DNA from: Salinispora arenicola
Lineage (GTDB): Bacteria > Actinomycetota > Actinomycetes > Mycobacteriales > Micromonosporaceae
Direction of reading: 5' to 3'
NCBI RefSeq assembly: GCF_006716065.1
Contig: NZ_VFOL01000001.1
Location: forward strand, 1,860,001 to 1,924,000
DNA: 64,000 nucleotides
A program made the translations under genes and the position numbers. Below the pieces are notes generated by a model that worked only from the letters and a program-made list of their open reading frames with translations, was not told the origin of the DNA and searched no databases. Shown piece after piece: positions 57,689 to 64,000 of this stretch. Every line of letters begins with the position of its first letter. The first letter of the stretch is position 1.

Positions 57689-58675
57689 TCACAGCAGCAA
57701 CGGCATTGTCAGCACATATGCCGCGAGCAGCACGGAGCCTTCCCGGCGGGTGAGTGAGAAGCTCCGGCGTAGCAGCGCCCACGCCGTCAGCGCGGTCAGA
57801 CTCATCACCACCACGAGTGCGATGTTGGTACCGGGAACGCTGGTCGGCGCGGCGAAGGCGATCACAGCGCCGCCAACGAGGCTGTTGAACAGGTTGGATC
57901 CGAACAGATTGCCCACGAGCAGGTCCGACTCACCGTGCCGCTGGGCTTGGATCGTGGTCACCAACTCCGGCAGCGAGGTGCCCACCGCGACCAGGGTGAT
58001 CCCGATGACCAGTTGTGGGACGCCCAGATCGGTCGCGATGGCGGCGGCGTTGACGACCAGCAACTGCGCCCCAGCCAGGACCCCGGCGAGGCCGAGTACG
58101 GTGCGGACCGGCTCTGACCAGGCCGGCAGCTGCCGCTGTGCCGGATCGGTGTGCCCGCCCGGGTCGTCCCTGGTGATGGCGTCGCCGTCCACGTGGTCGA
58201 CCACGTCCCCGAGCCGGGTGTGGGCTTGCCCTCCGCCCGCCCATCGCACCAGTAGCCACAGCGCACCGGCGGCGGCGAGCAGCAGCACCGCGCCGGTGAC
58301 GACCGTGAGGCCGGTCCAGGCCAGGAGGCCGAAGAGGACCACCGCGGAGACCGCAAGCCGGGCCTCGCGGTAGACCACGGTCGACCTCACGGTGACCTTT
58401 GCGACAAGCGCCGCGACGCCGAGGACCATGGTCAGGTTGAGGATGTTGGAGCCCGTGATGTTACCCAGGGCGATGCTTGTGTCTCCTCGAGCCGCAGCCA
58501 CCCCGGAGACCAGCAGCTCAGGCGCCGAGGTGCCGAGGCCGATCACCACCACGCCGACGACGACCGGTCTGATCCGTAGCCGGTGGGCAAGCTGGGACGC
58601 GCCGAGCACGAGATGGTCGGCAGCCACGGTGAGCAGCAGTAGACCGGCGACGGCGAGGAGAATCCGGATCGTCAT
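57689..58675 (-). CDS. Calcium/sodium antiporter (CaCA family)
   Basis: 328 residues, ten membrane helices. Duplicated alpha-repeat motifs of the exchanger: GLGTSAPELLVSGVAAARGD with GNITGSNILNLT in the first half, and VAVGTSLPELVTTIQAQRHG with GNLFGSNLFNSL in the second. The central cytosolic loop is charged (DVVDHVDGDAITRDDPG). Exchanges Ca2+ for Na+ or H+ across the membrane. ATG at 58675; convergent with the sigma gene. Confidence 0.93.
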   Translation of the reverse strand: MTIRILLAVAGLLLLTVAADHLVLGASQLAHRLRIRPVVVGVVVIGLGTSAPELLVSGVAAARGDTSIALGNITGSNILNLTMVLGVAALVAKVTVRSTVVYREARLAVSAVVLFGLLAWTGLTVVTGAVLLLAAAGALWLLVRWAGGGQAHTRLGDVVDHVDGDAITRDDPGGHTDPAQRQLPAWSEPVRTVLGLAGVLAGAQLLVVNAAAIATDLGVPQLVIGITLVAVGTSLPELVTTIQAQRHGESDLLVGNLFGSNLFNSLVGGAVIAFAAPTSVPGTNIALVVVMSLTALTAWALLRRSFSLTRREGSVLLAAYVLTMPLLL

Positions 58676-59234
58676 GATGCACTCATGTAAGGCGTTGTCC
58701 TCGCTGTCCCGCCGACCAGGCGCCTGGCATACCGGCCCAACCTACTGCCCGGGACGACTCGCGCTGGGGCCGGGCGGGATCCGGTGCGTTCGAGGGCCGG
58801 GGCCGGCCCCGTAGGCACGGACCAGTTCGGGTGGCCGTGGCAACCGTACGACCGGAGCCGTCCGTGCAGATCGCGACGTTTACGCCACCGCCTGGCGCGT
58901 AACCAGGCTTGTGCCGGTGATTGGGGTCCTGCTGTGTTCGGACCGGCTTCCCCGAGCAAGGCCCGATCCTTCGGCGTACCTGGCGGGGTGCGGCGCGTTC
59001 GGGTCAGCTCCGCAGGCTGTCGCCTAGGTGGGCGACCAGGTGGACACGGACGTTGTGGGCGTACGTGACGCTGGCCTTGTCGGCATCTGGCCTGATCGTG
59101 CACGATCGACGGTGCCAGTGCCAGTGCCGGAGGGGGTGCACCGGATCTCGGATCTCACCGACCTTCCCCGTCTGCTTGCCTCGCTGAGTAGCTGAGGCGG
59201 AGGGGCCACTCTGCGAATACGATCGGAGTCCTTG
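58676..59234. other. Gene-free stretch
   Basis: 560 bases. Several short GC-rich frames in both directions overlap without motifs. A CAGTGCCAGTGCC direct repeat is present. Nothing supported. Confidence 0.4.
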
Positions 59235-59798
59235 ATGCAGTTTGATTTTCAGCCAGTCTTGAGTAGCGACTTGATCAAGGTCAGGCCACTCCGGTCGGCG
59301 GATTTCGATGAGCTGTTCGCTGTTGCCACTGACCCGCTGCTGTGGGAGCAGCATCCGCAGCCGGATCGGCATCGGAAGGACATTTTTCGTGGCTTCTTCC
59401 TTGACGCTCTCGCATCGAGAGGTGCGCTGGCGGTGGTCGACCCCAGGGATTCCCGCCTGATCGGTTCATCCCGGTATCATGACTATAACGCGGCTCGCCG
59501 CGAGGTCGAAATTGGTTGGACCTTCCTTGCGCGCTCCCACTGGGGTGGAGCCTACAACAAGGAGCTGAAGCGGCTCATGCTGCGTCATGCTTTCCAGTTC
59601 GTCGATACCGTCGTCTTTTTGATTGGTCCGGCAAATCTTCGTTCCCAACGCGCGGTGGAGAAAATCGGCGGGGTCCTGTCCGGGCCCGGCCCGGACAAGG
59701 CTGGTGTGCCCTGCTTGCTCTACCGGATCGAGGCGGGTAACTGGTTGGGTGAGTGTGAGGGTGGCGGCAGCGTGGGTGTCGTTGGAGGTCTGCGATGA
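59235..59798 (+). CDS. GNAT-family N-acetyltransferase
   Basis: 187 residues from the ATG at 59235. IKVRPLRSADFDELFAVATD, RREVEIGWTFLARSHWGGAY (acetyl-CoA-binding strand/loop), KELKRLMLRHAFQFVDTVVF, NLRSQRAVEKIGGVL. Related in type to RimJ/RimL-like proteins that modify a terminal amine. Gly-rich C-terminal tail is extra. Confidence 0.85.
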   Translation: MQFDFQPVLSSDLIKVRPLRSADFDELFAVATDPLLWEQHPQPDRHRKDIFRGFFLDALASRGALAVVDPRDSRLIGSSRYHDYNAARREVEIGWTFLARSHWGGAYNKELKRLMLRHAFQFVDTVVFLIGPANLRSQRAVEKIGGVLSGPGPDKAGVPCLLYRIEAGNWLGECEGGGSVGVVGGLR

Positions 59799-59955
59799 CG
59801 GTGGCAGGGGAAACAGGGTAGTTCCTTGGTTGGCCAGCTCCTGTACTCCCCAGCAATGATCTAGCCCTTCTGCGTTGGTTCGTGGAGGGGCGGGGTGCGC
59901 GCGGAGCAGTCACAGCAGGTGGCGCAATCGCGAGAAGTGGCCGAGGGGGCATGGT

Positions 59956-60480
59956 GTGCGACGGGCGGGTCTGAGTCGACGGTGTCGGCGACTGATCAAC
60001 GAGCTCAGGATTCCTGCCCCATTCGACCTGGACGAATTTCTGCGGTGCTTCGCCGCGCAGCGTGGTCGTTCACTGAAAGTCACCCCACTGCCGGTGTTGT
60101 CGGAGCCGGGATTCGCCAGCGGCGTGTGGGTGGCGACGGACAGCACTGATTACGTTCTTTACAACGATCGGACGAGTCCACTGCACCAGCGGCACATCAT
60201 TCTCCATGAAATGGGGCACATGATCTTCGCTCACAACGAGCGAAGGCTGTCGGACAACGTGGTGCCCGACGGCGGGTTTCCGAACCTTGAACCACGGTCG
60301 GCCCGGCACCTCATGGGCCGTGTCCACTATTCGGAGCCGGAGGAAGAAGAGGCGGAGATGGTGGCGACGCTTCTGTTGGAGGCGATCGGTGAAGTGCCGG
60401 GTCCGAGCCGCTTCAGCGGCCTGCTCGCCGAGGCTGAGGCCCTGCTCGGCTTTCGGAAGCCGACGAGGGCTCGGTCGTGA
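59956..60480 (+). CDS. ImmA/IrrE-family metalloprotease (intact)
   Basis: 174 residues; GTG at 59956 with GAGGGGG upstream (the frame is open further, to a GTG at 59875). N-terminal helices (RRLINELRIPAPFDLDEFLR), then HQRHIILHEMGHMIF with the HExxH zinc motif and a downstream acidic PEEEEAEMVATLL segment providing the third ligand region. Members cleave an XRE-type repressor to switch genes on. Its end overlaps the MAB_1171c gene by four bases. Unlike at the left end of the window, no XRE gene is next to it. Confidence 0.85.
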   Translation: MRRAGLSRRCRRLINELRIPAPFDLDEFLRCFAAQRGRSLKVTPLPVLSEPGFASGVWVATDSTDYVLYNDRTSPLHQRHIILHEMGHMIFAHNERRLSDNVVPDGGFPNLEPRSARHLMGRVHYSEPEEEEAEMVATLLLEAIGEVPGPSRFSGLLAEAEALLGFRKPTRARS

Positions 60481-61607
60481 CGGCGGTGCTGCAGGTCGTG
60501 GGGTTGGGGTCGATGTGGGTGGTGGTAGCCCTGCTTCTCCCGCAGGCCTTGGGCGATGCCAAACGGCGCATGCTGTGGGCGGTTGTCCTGCTGTTCGCGA
60601 TCGAGCTGACGCTGTACCGGCCAGAGGTGCAGGCACCGCTGTACGACGTGATCAACGGACACGTCGTCTTCGTGGCGGTGCATCTAGTGAGCGTCGGCAA
60701 AGGGGTCGGCGTGCTGTACCTGCTGCTCGTGCTGGTACAGCGCCCACGGTTTCGGCTACCGGTAGCGGCATCGGGGGTGGCGGTGTCAGCGGCGATGATC
60801 GCTATCTATGCGGCGGCTCGGCCGGAGCCGGCGACGGTTGACACCCCACCGGAGATACCGCTGGTCTACTGGCACATTCTTGCGGTGTTCCACACCGTCG
60901 CGCATCTGCTGGCAGTTGGGTTGTGCTGGCACGCAAGTCGGCTTGTCGCGCCGAGAGCGATGCGCATCAGCCTGATGGCGTTGACGGGTGGGCTGTTGCT
61001 GGCATGCCTGCCGTGGGCGTTCAACCTCGGCTGGCTCCTCAGCGATGACACCGCCTGGCTCGCTCCGATCGGGCCGATTGACGCGGTGACCGGGCTGTGC
61101 TTCGCCTTCGGTGCCGCGTTGCCGCTGGCGGCGTCGGTGCGACGGGCAGTGCGGCACGACCGGGCAATACGTCAGCTGGAGCCGCTGTGGCGAGAGCTCA
61201 CCTCCGTGGTACCCGACGTTGTCTTCGAAGCGGTCCGGCCCGGGCTCGGTACGCGTCAGCGTCGGCTGCGGCTGTATCGACGCGTGGTGGAGGTTCGAGA
61301 CGCGATGCTGGCGCTGCGTGAGTATGTCACTGCTGATGATCTACGCGGGGCGCAGGAACATGTTGCCGCCGAGTTGCCCGACGAGCATCGACGGGAGGCC
61401 GCGGCCACCGCCTGCTGGCTGGCGGCCGCCGTAGCTGCGAAGTCGCGTGGCGACGCGCCGATGGTGCAGCAGGAGGACCTGACGAGCGCCCCCGGTGACG
61501 ATCTCGACGAAGAGGTCACGCAGCTACTGGAGGTAGCGCAGTGGTACCGCTCGTCGCTGGTGAGTCGGTATCGGGCCGGACTGCCGCCGGTCACCGCGTC
61601 CCAGTAG
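60477..61607 (+). CDS. MAB_1171c-type membrane protein with C-terminal cytosolic domain (intact)
   Basis: 376 residues; GTG start within GTGA overlap with the protease stop. Seven hydrophobic segments in the first 220 residues (for example SMWVVVALLLPQAL, VGVLYLLLVLVQRP, RISLMALTGGLLLACLPWAF), then a cytosolic helical domain that opens RAIRQLEPLWRELTSVVPDV, followed by LYRRVVEVRDAMLALREYV and AAATACWLAAAVAAK. The architecture (7 membrane helices plus a conserved cytosolic domain) suggests a receptor or transporter coupled to the protease. Intact counterpart of the broken gene at the window start. Confidence 0.78.
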   Translation: MTAVLQVVGLGSMWVVVALLLPQALGDAKRRMLWAVVLLFAIELTLYRPEVQAPLYDVINGHVVFVAVHLVSVGKGVGVLYLLLVLVQRPRFRLPVAASGVAVSAAMIAIYAAARPEPATVDTPPEIPLVYWHILAVFHTVAHLLAVGLCWHASRLVAPRAMRISLMALTGGLLLACLPWAFNLGWLLSDDTAWLAPIGPIDAVTGLCFAFGAALPLAASVRRAVRHDRAIRQLEPLWRELTSVVPDVVFEAVRPGLGTRQRRLRLYRRVVEVRDAMLALREYVTADDLRGAQEHVAAELPDEHRREAAATACWLAAAVAAKSRGDAPMVQQEDLTSAPGDDLDEEVTQLLEVAQWYRSSLVSRYRAGLPPVTASQ

Positions 61608-61642
61608 CCAATCCGCCCACACCATCGACGAGGGATACCTGT

Positions 61643-61939
61643 ATGGCATTCATCCAGATCATCGACTACCGGACCGACTGCCCAGAGGAGGTGGACCGGG
61701 TCCTCACCGAGTGGATCAACGCCAGTGCGGGCCGGCGTACTGCCACACGCACCCGAGTCTGCCGTGACCGCGACGATCCGACCCACTACATGGAGATTCT
61801 CGAGTTCGACTCGTACGACGACGCGGTGGTGAACTCCGAGTTGACCATGACCAATGCTACCCACGAGGCATTCGTACCACTGTGCACCGAAGGTCCTCAC
61901 TTCATCAATCTCGATGTGATGCGAGATGAGTCGTGGTAA
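61643..61939 (+). CDS. Small dimeric alpha/beta-barrel-type protein
   Basis: 98 residues; ATG at 61643 preceded by GAGGGATACC. MAFIQIIDYRTDCPEEVDRV, RDRDDPTHYMEILEFDSYDD, NATHEAFVPLCTEGPHFINL: a ferredoxin-like/ABM (antibiotic biosynthesis monooxygenase) pattern with conserved His and Tyr. 35 bases after the MAB_1171c gene, so likely co-transcribed. Possibly a small monooxygenase or a ligand carrier for the system; not proven. Confidence 0.7.
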   Translation: MAFIQIIDYRTDCPEEVDRVLTEWINASAGRRTATRTRVCRDRDDPTHYMEILEFDSYDDAVVNSELTMTNATHEAFVPLCTEGPHFINLDVMRDESW

Positions 61940-62088
61940 CTATGCGGGCCCGCGCGGAAGTCTCGGTGTAGCTGCTCACCGCGTCCGCTTCGGGTCGTAG
62001 TGCCGGATGGCTGGTGGTGGCCAGGCACTGGCCCCGGGTCGCGCACCTGCGGCGGCGGTGGCAGACCGTCCTCGCCGTCGGGCCGCGG

Positions 62089-62745
62089 TCAGCTCCGCGA
62101 ACGGCGCCGTAGCTTTCGCCGTAGGTCGTCGGGGAGTCCCTCGGTCTCCGCCAGCGTGGGCAGCGACTCTGGCTCGGTCAGGTATGCGCGGAAGGTGGCC
62201 GCGATCGTCACGCCATGGGCCGGCCGGTGTATCACGGATACCGGATCTCCGGCTTGGACCTTCCCCGGCCTGACGACGCGCAGGTAGGCGCCGGGTCGGT
62301 TCTCCCGGGTGAACGTCTTCACCCACTGCGGCTCCGCCATCTTGGCCTGGAAAGTGGCGCACGGAACACGCCCGAACGTCGGCTGAAGTTCGAGGCTGTC
62401 GCCAATGAGCCAGGTCTCGCCGATCACCGCGTGGTTGACGTCGACGCCGACCGTGGTCAGGTTTTCCCCGAACACGCCGCCCGGAAGCACGCGGTCGAGT
62501 TCGGCCTCCCACCAGTCGTAGTCCTCCCGGGCATACGCATACACGGCCTGGTCGTCTCCGCCGTGGTGTTCGACGTCGAAGATCTGGTCGCCGACAAGGC
62601 CGCTGTGGAGACCGGTCGTCTTCGGCCCCGGGGCCCGGACTGTCACGGGACCGTCGACCGGCTGCTTGTTGATGCCGGTGAGTCCGACTCGCGCTGCGGT
62701 GCTGAGTTCAGGGACCGCCAGGTTGACCGAGAGGATGCTGCCCAT
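62089..62745 (-). CDS. MOSC-domain protein (YiiM-like)
   Basis: 218 residues from the ATG at 62745. GILSV-type opening SILSVNLAVPEL, GLVGDQIFDVEHHGGDDQAV, GGVFGENLTTVGVDVNHAVI, IGDSLELQPTFGRVPCATFQ with the conserved Cys, which carries the persulfide or binds the Mo ligand in MOSC proteins. Possibly detoxification of N-hydroxylated substrates as for YiiM. Confidence 0.88.
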   Translation of the reverse strand: MGSILSVNLAVPELSTAARVGLTGINKQPVDGPVTVRAPGPKTTGLHSGLVGDQIFDVEHHGGDDQAVYAYAREDYDWWEAELDRVLPGGVFGENLTTVGVDVNHAVIGETWLIGDSLELQPTFGRVPCATFQAKMAEPQWVKTFTRENRPGAYLRVVRPGKVQAGDPVSVIHRPAHGVTIAATFRAYLTEPESLPTLAETEGLPDDLRRKLRRRSRS

Positions 62746-62805
62746 GGACTGCAACCTATAGGTCGTCAGGCGTGGAGCGCTGAACCGGCGGCAGGGGGTC
62801 GCATC

Positions 62806-63213
62806 CTACGGCGCGGCTTCCAACACGATGACAGGGATTTCGCGGGTGGTCTTGCGCTCGTAGTCCGCGAAGCCCGGGTAGGTCGCCTTCTGTACGCTCC
62901 AGATGCGTTCCCGTTCGTCTCCGACGGCGACCCTGGCAACCAGGTCGATCGTGTCCGTACCGATCTCCGCCTTGACCTGCGGACGGGCGATCAGGTTGCG
63001 GTACCAGTCGGGGTGGGTGGGAGCGCCGGCCTTGGAGGCGAACACGGCGTAGCCGCTGTCCACCTTCTGGTACATCACCGGGTTTACCCGAGCCTGGCCG
63101 CTCTTGGCGCCCACCGTATGCAGCAGTAGCAGTGGTGCACCGGCGAACTGACCGCCTACCTGTCCACTGTTAGCGCGAAACTCTTTGATGATCTTGTCGT
63201 TCCAGTCGTTCAC
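62806..63213 (-). CDS. Deazaflavin (F420)-dependent nitroreductase-family protein
   Basis: 135 residues from the GTG at 63213 (GAGGAGG just upstream). Split-barrel DUF385/Ddn type: NDKIIKEFRANSGQVGGQF, LLLHTVGAKSGQARVNPVMY, SGYAVFASKAGAPTHPDWYR, NLIARPQVKAEIG. F420H2-dependent reductases of this kind are widespread in actinobacteria; substrate unknown. Confidence 0.88.
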   Translation of the reverse strand: MNDWNDKIIKEFRANSGQVGGQFAGAPLLLLHTVGAKSGQARVNPVMYQKVDSGYAVFASKAGAPTHPDWYRNLIARPQVKAEIGTDTIDLVARVAVGDERERIWSVQKATYPGFADYERKTTREIPVIVLEAAP

Positions 63214-63346
63214 GACGCCTCCTCGCCCGCGTGTCGGCTCCATTACCGTCATTCTGGCAACCCCCGCCGCGGCATCGTTCGCAGCATACCGGGATCATCC
63301 AAAGTCGCGTGACGCTGCCGCGGGGGCCGGCTACCATCCAGCCGGT

Positions 63347-64000
63347 ATGCGGGAACTGACTGTGTCGACTGCGGCGTCAGGGTGTTTGTTCGGCCTGGCA
63401 TACGGCGACGCGCTGGGCAAACCGACCGAGTTCATGACGGTCGCCGACATCGTTGCCCAGTACGGACCCGGTGGCCCTCGTGAGTTGGCGGGTGATCCCG
63501 CTCTGGTCACCGACGACACCCAGCTGACCCTGGCGGTCGGGACGGCGTTGATGAACGCGCCCACGCTGTCGGCCGAGGTGCTGGAGCCCCTGCTTCGCGA
63601 GCGGTTCGTGCGCTGGGCCGGCAGCCCCGACAACGACCGGGCGCCCGGTATGACCTGCCTGCGAGCTTGCGGTGACCTCGCGCTCGGCCGGCCGTGGACA
63701 CAGGCCACGGTGATCGGCTCCAAAGGCTGCGGCGCGAACATGCGGGTCGCGCCGGTCGGGCTGGTCGCCGGCGACGACCTGGACACCCTTGCCGGGGTGG
63801 CGCAGCTGCAGGCGGCGATGACGCATGGGCATCCCACCGCCCTCGCGGCCAGTGAGTTGACCGCATACGCCGTGCGGCTGTTGTGCGACGGGACGGAGCC
63901 GGCCGCCCTGCCCGCCCTGCTCCGGGCCCGATGCCACGACCAGCGCACTGTCTACCGCGCCGAGTGGCTGGACGTGCTGTGGCAACAGCCCGGGGTCGCC
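63347..64000 (+). CDS. ADP-ribosylglycohydrolase-family protein, 3'-incomplete
   Basis: The frame from the ATG at 63347 stays open to the window end (at least 218 residues). GLAYGDALGKPTEFM opening, LVTDDTQLTLAVGTAL (DDT Mg ligands) and GSKGCGANMRVAPVGLVAG (active-site loop) are signatures of the DraG/ARH family, which remove ADP-ribose from proteins or small molecules. Seems unrelated to the preceding minus-strand genes. Confidence 0.85.
   Translation, partial: MRELTVSTAASGCLFGLAYGDALGKPTEFMTVADIVAQYGPGGPRELAGDPALVTDDTQLTLAVGTALMNAPTLSAEVLEPLLRERFVRWAGSPDNDRAPGMTCLRACGDLALGRPWTQATVIGSKGCGANMRVAPVGLVAGDDLDTLAGVAQLQAAMTHGHPTALAASELTAYAVRLLCDGTEPAALPALLRARCHDQRTVYRAEWLDVLWQQPGVA

Overview
The window is GC-rich, gene-dense DNA from an actinobacterium. 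The marker genes (CarD, DisA/RadA, mycobacterial-style gene order, DUF397, MAB_1171c-type membrane proteins, F420-type reductase, RDD/DUF2510 protein) and overall protein flavour fit Micromonosporaceae (Micromonospora/Salinispora-like). This placement is an inference from protein content, not a database result.

Layout. (1) 1-3709: a broken signalling-like module: a frameshifted MAB_1171c-type membrane protein coupled to an amidohydrolase, a frameshifted ImmA/IrrE metalloprotease, and an intact XRE-type DNA-binding protein preceded by two palindromes. (2) 4117-8400: membrane-anchored protein, disA, radA and an LpqE-like lipoprotein. (3) 8539-12510: a compact type III polyketide synthase cluster with UbiA prenyltransferase, methyltransferase and acyl-CoA dehydrogenase. 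(4) 12569-16357: membrane protein, carD, ispD, ispF and a TPR membrane protein. (5) 16399-33775: catabolic and housekeeping genes. Here hmgA is divergent from an operon of an unknown gene plus fahA, followed by hppD, a HisC-like aminotransferase, an Lrp regulator, an ArsR-like regulator with an MFS exporter, two beta-propeller proteins, and two unrelated fumarases in tandem. Together these nearly complete a route from tyrosine to fumarate and malate. (6) 34457-47262: exported CAP protein, TetR/RidA pair, TVP38 plus MerA-like flavoprotein, ECF sigma/anti-sigma pair, CGNR regulator/EamA exporter, HAD hydrolase, secreted subtilase and IclR regulator. (7) 47326-51066: cysS, rlmB and a multi-sugar ABC ATPase. 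(8) 51388-54847: tRNA-Thr(TGT) followed by the wreck of an integrative element (integrase pseudogene, XRE pseudogene) and a wall-anchored RCC1-repeat protein. (9) 55211-64000: acetyltransferases, a DGPF/YCII protein with an ECF42-type sigma factor, a Ca2+/Na+ antiporter, an intact ImmA-MAB_1171c operon, MOSC and deazaflavin reductase proteins, and the start of an ADP-ribosylglycohydrolase.

Synteny. In mycobacteria disA-radA-lpqE-carD-ispD-ispF-cysS-rlmB lie together. Here the same genes keep their order but are split by the type III PKS cluster (between lpqE and carD) and by about 32 kb of accessory genes (between ispF and cysS).

The most interesting candidate system is the ImmA/IrrE + MAB_1171c module, present once broken (left end) and once intact (right end), with different partner genes at each locus. 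Others are the unknown gene between hmgA and fahA in a pathway lacking a visible maleylacetoacetate isomerase, the type III PKS cluster, the RCC1 wall protein, and an ECF42 sigma gene whose only available start codon is CTG.
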